The position numbers and the translations under genes are program-made. A stretch of 64,000 nucleotides of DNA, from assembly GCF_003574095.1 (NCBI RefSeq), contig NZ_QWLA01000002.1:62001-126000 (forward strand), in the 5' to 3' direction. Each line of letters begins with the position of its first letter. The stretch's first letter is position 1. This DNA is from Calidithermus roseus (lineage in GTDB: Bacteria > Deinococcota > Deinococci > Deinococcales > Thermaceae). The notes under the pieces are model-generated. The model did not search any database and had not been told where the DNA came from. It saw only the letters and a list, made by a program, of their open reading frames with translations. Of this stretch, positions 1 through 7,359 are shown one piece after another.

Positions 1-51
1 AGTCGAAGGCTAAGGGCTGAGGGTGGATGGGCTTAGCGCTTGACCCTCGAC

Positions 52-366
52 TTAGAACATCCCCCCCAGCATCTGGCCGATGCCGCCCAGCTCGCGGCCC
101 ATCTCCTTCTCCTGCAGATCCTGGGCTTTCTTCTGCGCGTCCTGGATGGCTACGAGCAGCAGATCCTCGAGGGACTCGAGGTCGCTCGGGTCCACCGCGC
201 CCGCTTGCAGCTTGAGCCCCACGATCTGTCCGTGACCCGTGGCCGTGACCTCGACCAGCCCGCCCCCGGCGGAGCCCTTCACGGTCATCTGACCTAGCCT
301 CTCCTGCACCTCTGCCGCTTTTTTCTGGGCCTTCTGGGCCTCTTTCATGAGTTTCTGAAGGTTCAT
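52..366 (-). CDS. ebfC: EbfC/YbaB-family nucleoid-associated protein
   Basis: A 104-residue protein of the YbaB/EbfC family, small dimeric DNA-binding proteins that coat the nucleoid. It begins MNLQKLMKEAQKAQKKAAEV, a charged N-terminal helix typical of the family, has the central GGGLVEVTATGHGQI strand region, and ends in a Gly/Met-rich tail (GGIGQMLGGMF). The start was chosen because GGAGG lies a few bases upstream and the length matches the usual 100-110 residues; a longer open frame upstream only overlaps the exporter gene. It lies 17 bases after that exporter on the same strand. In many bacteria ebfC sits beside dnaX and recR; neither is in view. Confidence 0.93.
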   Translation of the reverse strand: MNLQKLMKEAQKAQKKAAEVQERLGQMTVKGSAGGGLVEVTATGHGQIVGLKLQAGAVDPSDLESLEDLLLVAIQDAQKKAQDLQEKEMGRELGGIGQMLGGMF

Positions 367-382
367 CGTGCCTCCGCAACGC

Positions 383-388
383 ATTATA
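383..388 (-). promoter_or_regulatory. -10 box (TATAAT) for ebfC
   Basis: A perfect TATAAT on the minus strand lies 16 bases before the ebfC start, overlapping the stop codon of the upstream exporter gene. GGAGG lies between the box and the start, so this would give a short ordinary 5' leader. No good -35 box is visible. Confidence 0.5.
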
Positions 389-1592
389 GGTGAGACTGGG
401 GGCTGGGCTGGGGTTTGGGGACGGGGATGCCTCCGGTCAGGAGCATCAGGGCCGACACCCCACTCACCATCAGGCCCGCCAGCAGGAACACGGTGGGGGC
501 CCCCAGCACGGGCTCGAGCAGCCCTGCCAGCAGCGCCCCGCAGATCACTGCGGTGTCCATGATCGCGAAGAAGGCGGCAAAGATGCGCCCGCGCAGGGGG
601 CCAGGGGTGTGGCTTTGCAGGATGCTCCTGGCGGGGACCAGGAAGACCTGGTTGAAGACCCCGCTCAGGAAGAGGGCGGCCAGGACCCAGGCGAACACCG
701 GCCACACTCCCAGGGAAGCTTCAAACAGCCCGAAGATGATGAGCCCACCGAAGAACATCTGCTCCCGGCGGAGGCGCATGGCGATTCGGGGCACGATCAG
801 GGTGCCCAGCACCGCGCCCACCGCCAGCGCCGACTCCATCGCCCCGAAACCCGGCGTGCCGACTTTGAGCACCTTCACGGCCATCACGATGCCCAGCACA
901 CCCTCCACCGAGCCGAAGCAGGCTGCGGTGAACAAGGTGGTGACCGTACGGCGGATGGCCAGGTTCTTCAGCAGGTGCTCGAGGCCTTCCTTCGCTCGTC
1001 TCCAGTAGCTCTGGCCCCCGCCGCCGCCGGACAGATCGGGCAGGCGCCGCAGGATCATTGCCGAGATCAAGTAGGTGAGCGAGTCGAGCAAAAACACCAG
1101 CTGAGCACCAACTGCCGCCACCAGCACCCCGGCCACCCCCACGAACACCACCTCGGAGATGCGCGCGGCAAAGATCATCAAGCTGTTGGCGCTGTCGAGC
1201 TTGGACTCGGGTACCAGCTCAGGGATGGCTGCCTGGGCGGCGGGGTCGAAGATCTTGCTGAGCACCTCGATGCCGAAGACCAGCAGCAGCAGCACTGGCA
1301 GGGAGTTCACCCCCAGAAAAGGGATCAACAACGTCAGGAAGGCCCGGCCCACGTCGCTGAGCACCATGAGCTGCTTGCGGTTTTGGGTGTCGGCCCAGGG
1401 GGCCAGCAAGGGCCCCACCACTGCCGAGGCCAGCAGCTTGACGATGAGTGCGAGCGACACCCACAGGGTGTTGCTGGTCAGCAGGTAGATGAACGCCAGC
1501 AGCGCCACCCGATGCATACGGCTCCCTGCCTGAGAAACCAGCGCGGCCAGAAACAGGCGGCGGAAGTGAGGGAGTTGCAGCACCCCTTGCAT
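384..1592 (-). CDS. MFS transporter (drug/siderophore exporter type)
   Basis: A membrane protein of about 402 residues with alternating hydrophobic segments and short loops, of the major facilitator superfamily. The N-terminal pattern (HFRRLFLAALVSQAGSRMHR), then KLLASAVVGPLLAPWADTQN with a motif-A-like loop, fits the MFS_3/EntS-like exporters. Substrate cannot be told from sequence. I chose the ATG at 1592 rather than the TTG at 1631 (which would overlap the upstream stop by four bases) because TTGAGC-18-TATACT sits between them and places transcription just at the ATG, a leaderless arrangement. It precedes ebfC and follows the 594-residue gene on the same strand. Confidence 0.85.
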   Translation of the reverse strand: MQGVLQLPHFRRLFLAALVSQAGSRMHRVALLAFIYLLTSNTLWVSLALIVKLLASAVVGPLLAPWADTQNRKQLMVLSDVGRAFLTLLIPFLGVNSLPVLLLLVFGIEVLSKIFDPAAQAAIPELVPESKLDSANSLMIFAARISEVVFVGVAGVLVAAVGAQLVFLLDSLTYLISAMILRRLPDLSGGGGGQSYWRRAKEGLEHLLKNLAIRRTVTTLFTAACFGSVEGVLGIVMAVKVLKVGTPGFGAMESALAVGAVLGTLIVPRIAMRLRREQMFFGGLIIFGLFEASLGVWPVFAWVLAALFLSGVFNQVFLVPARSILQSHTPGPLRGRIFAAFFAIMDTAVICGALLAGLLEPVLGAPTVFLLAGLMVSGVSALMLLTGGIPVPKPQPSPQSHL

Positions 1593-1601
1593 TTGCGGGT
1601 C

Positions 1602-1631
1602 AGTATACCCGCTCACTCGGAATAAGCTCAA
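1602..1631 (-). promoter_or_regulatory. Leaderless promoter of the MFS gene
   Basis: Minus-strand TTGAGC (1626-1631) and TATACT (1602-1607) are separated by 18 bases, and the ATG follows nine bases after the -10. The -35 overlaps the stop codon of the upstream 594-residue gene. Confidence 0.55.
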
Positions 1632-3412
1632 ACACGGCTATCGAAGGGAACGAAGGTGTGGGCCACGCAAGGGCCTTCCCGCGCCAGCACCGCGCTGCCT
1701 TCGGGCAGATGCCACACCAGCAGGTCGCTCAGGCGGCGGGCCATTATCCCCGGAGCCGAGACGTATACAGCTTCGCCCTCCTGCCGCAGCGAGAGCACCA
1801 CCGAGCCCACCTTGAGGCTGCTGGGTCCGTCGTTCAAGGTGGTGCTGCCCAGGCTGTGGGTCTGGGTCTGGCTGTCCGAGCGGTGGCTGAGCCAGGCCGT
1901 GAGTTCCTGGCTCATCAGCTCGGCCTCTTCCTCGAGCCCCAGCGCCATCCCCACCTCGCGCATCAACGCGGGCCAGTCGCTGGAGCGCTCCATGCGCGAG
2001 CGCACGACCTCCAGCCCCTTGCGGGCGAAGTCCTGCAGGGCTTCCGGGGAGGCTTCCTGGTAGCGGGTGGCCTTGTCGGGGGTGAAGTCGTGGTAGGTGA
2101 TCGGACCCTTGAGCCGACTGGAGAAGGCCCGCAGGAGGCGCAGGTAGGCGAAGGCCTTATCCGGGCGCAGCAGATAGGCCAGCACCCGCCCTTCGGCCAG
2201 CAGCGACGACAGCAGGGCTTCGCCCCTGGTCTCCAGCCGCAGGTGGGCGTACTGACCCCGCCGGATGGCCCACAGCTCGAAGCTGCCCCAGGGCACAGCC
2301 AGCGGTTCCGCCTCGCTCAGGGGATATTCACTTCCGCCTACCACCAGGCTGAACTCGTTGCCGGCCTGGGTCACGGTGAACTCGGTGTTCCAGGCTTTGA
2401 AGGAGCCGGGCACCAGTCGCAGAGTGAGGCCGGGGGGGTCGTCGGGGATCTCCTGCAGGCTGAGCTTCGGGTCCCGGCCCAGCCAGATCTGTGCGGGCAG
2501 GGTGGGTGGCTGGGCCTCGCCCTTGGGATAGGGCAGGAGCTTCTGCAACAGTTCGAGCAGCTTCTCGGCAGCCGCGCCGAAGGCTTGCCGGTCCTGCTCC
2601 ATGACCATCGCCAGGCGGCGATCTTCCATGTGCTGCTCGCGCAAGCGCTGCTCGAGTTGGCGAATTTGCGTGCTGGTGAGGTTGTGCCGCCGGGCCTCCT
2701 CGAGGGTACGCCGCAGCACCTCCTGCGAGACGCTCTTACCCCCGCCGTAGCGCAGGGCCAGCCCCTTATCGATGACCCGGCGCAGGAAGCGGCGCAGGTA
2801 GGGCAGGGTTTCCTCTGAAGGGAGCCGCAGCCGCTCGGAGAGGGTGTGGGCTTCGCGCACGAGCTCGAGGATCAGATTGCGCCCTACCTCGGTGTCTTCG
2901 AGCCGCACCAGGGGGTCGGAGTAGGCGGGGATCGGGTGGGCGACCTCGAAGCGGGAGAGGTTGTAGTCCTGGGTGAAGTAGGGGGTGGCCGCGTAGCTCT
3001 CGAGGTTTTGCAACACGGCATAGGCCAGCCGCAGGGCCTCGCGCTTGCCGGTGTTGAAGTGGCGCATCTGGCGGGTGACCTCGCGGGCGGTGCGCTGCCA
3101 GTACACCGCCTCGGCCAGTTGCTCGAGCACCGCCCGCTCGGGGGTGTCGAGGCTAGGCTCATCCTCGACCACGATGCCCTCGAAGTCGGCTTCGGTGGCC
3201 GGTGAGTGCTCTTCGGGCTGGCCCCGCAGGCTGCGGTACTCCGCGTCAATCTGGCGGAAGCGGCGGGCGAGGGTGGGGGGGAGGTTGCTCTGCAGGAGTT
3301 GCTGGCGCAACCGGACCACGCTCGAGCGACCCCCCTTAGGGGGGCGGCCCTCGAGTAAGTCGGCCACCTTATATTCGAAGAGATCGAGTAATTCGACCAG
3401 GCCCGCTTCCAT
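1628..3412 (-). CDS. Conserved-looking hypothetical protein, 594 residues
   Basis: I do not recognise this protein. It is soluble (no signal peptide or membrane helix) and strongly charged. Residues 1-130 are helical and rich in Arg, Leu and Glu; a long helical stretch follows to about 300, then a region that looks beta-rich (about 325-400, with WLGRDPKLSLQEIPDD near its start), more helices, a Ser/Thr-rich stretch (DSQTQTHSLGSTTLND, about 515-530) and a small C-terminal beta region. Codon use and GC are like its neighbours, so it is a real gene. It diverges from the PP2C phosphatase and kinase genes, with overlapping -10 boxes, so it may work with that phosphorylation pair; this is inference from position only. 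Confidence 0.85.
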   Translation of the reverse strand: MEAGLVELLDLFEYKVADLLEGRPPKGGRSSVVRLRQQLLQSNLPPTLARRFRQIDAEYRSLRGQPEEHSPATEADFEGIVVEDEPSLDTPERAVLEQLAEAVYWQRTAREVTRQMRHFNTGKREALRLAYAVLQNLESYAATPYFTQDYNLSRFEVAHPIPAYSDPLVRLEDTEVGRNLILELVREAHTLSERLRLPSEETLPYLRRFLRRVIDKGLALRYGGGKSVSQEVLRRTLEEARRHNLTSTQIRQLEQRLREQHMEDRRLAMVMEQDRQAFGAAAEKLLELLQKLLPYPKGEAQPPTLPAQIWLGRDPKLSLQEIPDDPPGLTLRLVPGSFKAWNTEFTVTQAGNEFSLVVGGSEYPLSEAEPLAVPWGSFELWAIRRGQYAHLRLETRGEALLSSLLAEGRVLAYLLRPDKAFAYLRLLRAFSSRLKGPITYHDFTPDKATRYQEASPEALQDFARKGLEVVRSRMERSSDWPALMREVGMALGLEEEAELMSQELTAWLSHRSDSQTQTHSLGSTTLNDGPSSLKVGSVVLSLRQEGEAVYVSAPGIMARRLSDLLVWHLPEGSAVLAREGPCVAHTFVPFDSRV

Positions 3413-3420
3413 CTGTAGCG

Positions 3421-3429
3421 TATTATAAA
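3421..3429. promoter_or_regulatory. Overlapping divergent -10 boxes
   Basis: The sequence TATTATAAA holds a plus-strand TATAAA (3424-3429) seven bases before the PP2C start, and a minus-strand TATAAT (3422-3427) nine bases before the 594-residue gene start. Both transcripts would be leaderless and the two polymerases would compete for the same six bases. The two start codons are only 24 bases apart. No clear -35 boxes are seen. Confidence 0.6.
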
Positions 3430-3436
3430 GCCCGAG

Positions 3437-4195
3437 ATGCGGGGTTCCAGGCTGGAAATTGCCAGCGAGTCAAACATCGGCAGGAAGCGAAGCCTCAACG
3501 AGGACTTCCACCGCACATTGGTGGTGTCTTCGCGCATGGGCAACCTGGCTTTGCTGGCTGTGGCCGATGGCATGGGCGGCACCGAGGCAGGGGAGTGGGC
3601 CAGCAAGCTGGCCATCGAGGGGATTACTGAGGCGGTTCGCTCGTACGCCGGCCTCATCGATCTCGGTCGCCCGGTGGTGCCGCTGGAGCGGGTGATGGAA
3701 AAAGCTTTCCAGCTCGCCCAGCGCCGCATCCGTGACCAGAGCATCAACAACCCTGACCGAAAGGGTATGGGCACGACCCTGACCGCCATCCTCATCAGCG
3801 AGTGGAACAGCCGGGGGGCCATCGGGCACATCGGCGACTCCAGGGCTTACCGCCATAGCCGGGGGAAGTGGGTACAGCTCACCCAGGATCACTCCTGGGT
3901 AGCCCAGCAGGTGCGCCAAGGCGTGCTCAGCGAGGCCGAAGCCGAGGCCCATCCCTGGAAGCACATGCTGACGCAGGCTTTGGGCCTGGAGGACATCCGG
4001 CTGGACATCACCCCCTTCACGCTCTCACCCGGCGAGGTCTACGTGCTCGCCACCGATGGGCTGTACGGCCTGGTGCCCCCCGAGGAGTGGGAACTGGGCA
4101 AGGACCTGAAGGCCACGCTCGAGAACTGGGTGACCAAGGCGCTGGTGCGGGGCGGAAATGACAACATCACCGTGATTGCGGCGAGGTATAGATGA
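3437..4195 (+). CDS. PP2C-family Ser/Thr protein phosphatase
   Basis: A 252-residue stand-alone PP2C phosphatase that removes phosphate from Ser/Thr residues using two metal ions. The family motifs appear in order: RSLNED near residue 18, VADGMGGTEAGEWAS (metal-binding Asp-Gly), GTTLTAILI, IGHIGDSRAYR, LTQDHSWV, ATDGLYGLV and finally GGNDNITVIAARY (the last metal Asp). The length is the same as that of bacterial PrpC/Stp1 proteins. Its stop overlaps the kinase start by four bases (ATGA), the classic paired phosphatase-kinase arrangement, so it very likely reverses that kinase. Confidence 0.95.
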   Translation: MRGSRLEIASESNIGRKRSLNEDFHRTLVVSSRMGNLALLAVADGMGGTEAGEWASKLAIEGITEAVRSYAGLIDLGRPVVPLERVMEKAFQLAQRRIRDQSINNPDRKGMGTTLTAILISEWNSRGAIGHIGDSRAYRHSRGKWVQLTQDHSWVAQQVRQGVLSEAEAEAHPWKHMLTQALGLEDIRLDITPFTLSPGEVYVLATDGLYGLVPPEEWELGKDLKATLENWVTKALVRGGNDNITVIAARYR

Positions 4196-6183
4196 GTGTG
4201 CTGCTGGGAATTCTGTTGGTGGGTCTGACTTCAGCCCTGGCCCTGCGCTTGCAGGCTAGTTGGCTGCAGACTTCACTGTTGGCTTTGCTCCTGATTGCTC
4301 TGGCCGCTCTTGGCGTCCAGCCGTGGGTGCTGGCTAGCATGGCGTTGTTGGGCTTCACCACGGCTGTGCTGCCCCGTCTCAACCTCGACCGTTCGCCGAA
4401 GGTCAATCGTCCTCCCAAAGCCAAGCGCGTCAGGCCCGAAAAGAGCCGGTCTGCTCCCGTGGTTCAGGGGGGGACCGGGCTCGAGAGCACCTACGAAATT
4501 CTCGACAAGGTGGGAATCGGCGGCATGGCTACCGTCTACAAAGCTCGTTCCCGCGCTGACGGGCGCATGGTGGCGCTGAAGATTCCGCAGGAGAAGTACG
4601 TGGGCGATACCCGCTTCGTGCGGCGCTTCCACCGCGAGGCCGAGGTGTTGGCTCACCTCTCCCACCCCAACATCGTCAAGGTCTTTGACCATGGCAACGT
4701 GGGCGACACCCACTTCATCGCCATGGAGTACCTCGACGGCGAGGGCCTGGACCGCCTGATCGAAAACCGCAAACTCTCCATCCGCTCGACCGTGCAAATC
4801 ATCGCCCGCGTGGCCGAAGCCCTGCAGCACATCCACGCCCAGGGCATCATCCACCGCGACATCAAGCCCGGCAACATCATGGTGCTGCGCGGGGCCATCC
4901 AGCCCAATGGCGACGTGGACCCGCGCGGGGTGCGCCTGATGGACTTCGGCATCGCCGCGGGCAAGGTGCTCACCCGCCTGACCATCACCGGGGCCCGCAT
5001 CGGCACGCCGGTCTACATGAGCCCTGAGCAGGCCAAGGGCCAGCGCATCGATCACAAGAGCGACATCTACAGCCTGGGGGTGGTCTTCTACGAGGCGGTG
5101 TGCAACCAGCCCCCGTTCCAGGGGGGCTACGAGGCGGTGATCCACCAGCAGATCTTCCAGATGCCCACCCCTCCCAAGCAGGTCAACCCCGAAGTGCCCC
5201 AGGCCCTCTCCGACATCATCCAGCGGATGCTGGAGAAAGACCCGGCCAAGCGTCCGGGCCTCGACCAGGTGCTCGAGGTGCTCTCGGGCAAGTGGGAGCA
5301 GAACCCCGGCCTGGTGGCCTCCTTCTACCTGGGCCTGGCGGTCGAGGCCAAGCGCGGCACCCTGCGGCTGATGTCCTCCGACGGGGTGCTGGCGCGCATG
5401 TGGAGCGGGGTGGGCAGCGGCAGGGGCATGTTTCCCTCACCCCCCCTGGCGGTGGCCGTCGATGGCAACGGTGATTTCTGGATCAGCCTCTACGAGTTCG
5501 GCGGTGGGGCAGTGCGCTTGGTGCATTGCTTCAGCCCCGAGGGCGAACTCAAGCTCTCCATCGCTCCGTATGGTATGAAGTTCGGCGAGGTGCTCTACCC
5601 GATCTCGGTGGCGGCCAGCCAGGAAGCCGTTTACGTCCTCGACGCCGAGACCAGCACCATCACCAAGTTCGACCTATCCGGAACTCCCGTCAGGCGCTTC
5701 GGGGAGGCCGGGCGCGGCAAGGGCAGCTTCGACACCCCACGCATGCTCATCGCCGGAAGGCACTACCTCTACGTGCTCGACTACGGCAACCGCCAGGTGC
5801 AGCGCTTGAGCCTCGAGGGCGAGTACCTCTCGCGCTACGCCTTCCGCCGCAGCAAGGAGTCTGCCGAGTTGCGCCTGCTGGGCGGGCTGGGCATCACTAC
5901 CGACGAGCACCTCCTGGTCTACGACGCCGATGGTCAGAAGGTCCGTAAGGTCAGCTTGGACGGGCAGATCGTGGCCTCCTACCCCCTGCCGGTGCTCGAG
6001 GGCGAGGACGCCTCGAGCCTGGTCGAGATGCGCATGCACCAGGGCATCATCTACGCCGTGCGACGGGGAGCCAACCGCATCCACCGCATCCAGGAAAACG
6101 GCACCCCTCTGCAACCGCTCGAGGTCTACGCCGCCGTGCGCGGCCTGGACTTGTGGTTCAACCCAGAAGAGCCGAGGGATTAG
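4192..6183 (+). CDS. Membrane Ser/Thr protein kinase with C-terminal NHL-like beta-propeller
   Basis: A 663-residue Hanks-type kinase. Residues 2-60 hold about three hydrophobic segments followed by a very basic stretch (about 65-86), which suggests the kinase faces the cytoplasm. The kinase domain runs about 100-368: glycine loop at 108-113, Lys130, Glu149, HRD at 221-223 with Asn228, DFG at 251-253, and SPEQ at 277-280. All catalytic residues are present. Residues about 375-663 form repeats of the type VYVLDAETSTITKFDLSG and LYVLDYGNRQVQRLSLEG, an NHL/SMP-30-like propeller. In most membrane kinases of this class the sensor is outside and the kinase inside with one helix between; here both lie C-terminal of the membrane part, so the propeller is probably cytoplasmic. 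Confidence 0.93.
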   Translation: MSVLLGILLVGLTSALALRLQASWLQTSLLALLLIALAALGVQPWVLASMALLGFTTAVLPRLNLDRSPKVNRPPKAKRVRPEKSRSAPVVQGGTGLESTYEILDKVGIGGMATVYKARSRADGRMVALKIPQEKYVGDTRFVRRFHREAEVLAHLSHPNIVKVFDHGNVGDTHFIAMEYLDGEGLDRLIENRKLSIRSTVQIIARVAEALQHIHAQGIIHRDIKPGNIMVLRGAIQPNGDVDPRGVRLMDFGIAAGKVLTRLTITGARIGTPVYMSPEQAKGQRIDHKSDIYSLGVVFYEAVCNQPPFQGGYEAVIHQQIFQMPTPPKQVNPEVPQALSDIIQRMLEKDPAKRPGLDQVLEVLSGKWEQNPGLVASFYLGLAVEAKRGTLRLMSSDGVLARMWSGVGSGRGMFPSPPLAVAVDGNGDFWISLYEFGGGAVRLVHCFSPEGELKLSIAPYGMKFGEVLYPISVAASQEAVYVLDAETSTITKFDLSGTPVRRFGEAGRGKGSFDTPRMLIAGRHYLYVLDYGNRQVQRLSLEGEYLSRYAFRRSKESAELRLLGGLGITTDEHLLVYDADGQKVRKVSLDGQIVASYPLPVLEGEDASSLVEMRMHQGIIYAVRRGANRIHRIQENGTPLQPLEVYAAVRGLDLWFNPEEPRD

Positions 6184-6294
6184 GCGCTGGAGGCAAAACG
6201 CCGAATGCCTGTTGGAGGGGCAGGCAGGTCCCCGGCGACTCCCTTTCCGCCTTGGCTTACAGCTCGAGGGCGTAAGATCTGGAACACTTTGGGC

Positions 6295-6798
6295 ATGAGA
6301 AGCCTGCTGTGGGTTTTGATCCTCTCGATTTTCGGGGTCAGGGCCATCGCGCCGGGCGATCTTGCTCCTTTGCCCAAAGTCACCGACTCCTACGGCAAGC
6401 CCGTAGACCTGGCCGAGGTCGCCAAGTCCGGCAAGTACATCGTGCTGTGGTTCTACCCCAAAGCCTCCTCGCCGGGCTGCTCGGCTCAGGGCAAGCGCTA
6501 CGCTGAGCTGTACGAGGAATTCGCCAGGTACAACGTGGAGATCTTCGGCGTGAGCCACGACCCTGCCGCCGAACAGTGCGAGTTCATCGAGAAACTGGCC
6601 CTCAAAGGGGCCATGATCCCCGACCGCGAGGGCACCTTGGCCAGGGCCTACAAAGTCAGCAGCTTCTTCGGCTTTTACGCCCGCGATACTTTCCTGATCA
6701 ACCCCCAGGGCAGGATCGAGAAGGTATGGCGCAGCGTCAACCCCTTCAAGGACCCCGACACCGTGCTGGCTTACCTCAAGCAAAAGCTCGGCAAGTAG
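6295..6798 (+). CDS. Secreted peroxiredoxin (BCP/PrxQ type)
   Basis: A 167-residue thiol peroxidase that reduces hydrogen and organic peroxides. A signal peptide covers about residues 1-17 (MRSLLWVLILSIFGVRA), so it should act outside the cytoplasm. The catalytic motif FYPKASSPGC puts the peroxidatic Cys at 62; the canonical second Cys five residues later is missing (SAQGK). Cys95 in PAAEQCEF is at about the spacing seen for the resolving Cys of the alpha-3 class of PrxQ, so it may be an atypical 2-Cys enzyme. I chose the ATG at 6295 because the upstream part of the open frame has no homologous look and the signal peptide begins here. Confidence 0.88.
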   Translation: MRSLLWVLILSIFGVRAIAPGDLAPLPKVTDSYGKPVDLAEVAKSGKYIVLWFYPKASSPGCSAQGKRYAELYEEFARYNVEIFGVSHDPAAEQCEFIEKLALKGAMIPDREGTLARAYKVSSFFGFYARDTFLINPQGRIEKVWRSVNPFKDPDTVLAYLKQKLGK

Positions 6799-6827
6799 GC
6801 GGGGTCAGAACCTTCTTCCACAGGAGT

Positions 6828-7046
6828 TATCGCTCCAACGCCGGGGTCACGCTGCTGGCAGGTCTCGATCCCGGCGGGGTATTTGAGAGGCGAGGCCGCA
6901 GGCTGGGGGTGGAGTTCCCTGTGCGGCGGCTCGAGGCCGGCGAGCCCCTGATGCGGATCTGGCTGCTGGATGGACGAGGACGAACCGTGGACCACCCGGT
7001 GGGGCGCGAACTGGAGGTGCAACTCGAGGTCTTCTGGGAGTGGTAG
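6828..7046 (+). pseudogene. Possible gene fragment without start codon
   Basis: About 73 codons of clean, gene-like sequence (containing GVTLLAGLDPGGVFERRGRR and MRIWLLDGRGRTVDHPVG, ending EVQLEVFWEW and a stop). The codon use resembles real genes here but there is no convincing start or ribosome site; a start at an internal GTG or ATG would leave only a short peptide. I read it as the 3' end of a lost gene, but it may also be chance open frame in GC-rich DNA. The parent family is not recognised. Confidence 0.3.
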
Positions 7047-7359
7047 CTCCGACGCGCACCCACGCCTACGACACCTCGTGCTAGGACGACTGGGTGGGGC
7101 TACTCCTGGGCTCGCCCCTTGCGCACGCTCTTGCCGTGTACCCCTTTCGTCAACCTGTGACGGGTGAGGGAAACCCGTCTTCCCCGGCCAATCGGTCCTG
7201 GCTGTGGCGATGGGGGAGTCCGGGTGGCTGGGCTGGTGCCCCGCGGGCTCGCCCACGCTGATGAGCCCGATGACCGCCTCTTTATAAAGCCGGAGGGTAG
7301 CCCCCGACTTTGTAGGTCACGCTAAAGGCGGCGTGCGGCTCCGCGGGTAAAAGGGGAGC
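7047..7359. other. Non-coding stretch before the photolyase gene
   Basis: I see no gene here. It holds a seven-base-pair hairpin at 7159-7179 (GACGGGT / ACCCGTC) with a GA-rich loop but no T-run, and an AT-rich patch (TTTATAAAG, about 7281-7289) that could be a -10 box for the photolyase gene. No riboswitch motif was recognised. Confidence 0.4.

Noticed and set aside
390-1625. Long open frame antisense to the MFS gene
   Set aside because: It mirrors a clear membrane transporter gene and has the His/Gln-rich composition of antisense frames in GC-rich DNA.
7160-7180. Riboswitch before the photolyase gene
   Set aside because: The GACGGGT hairpin has a GGGAA loop that recalled cobalamin elements, but none of the other conserved parts are present.
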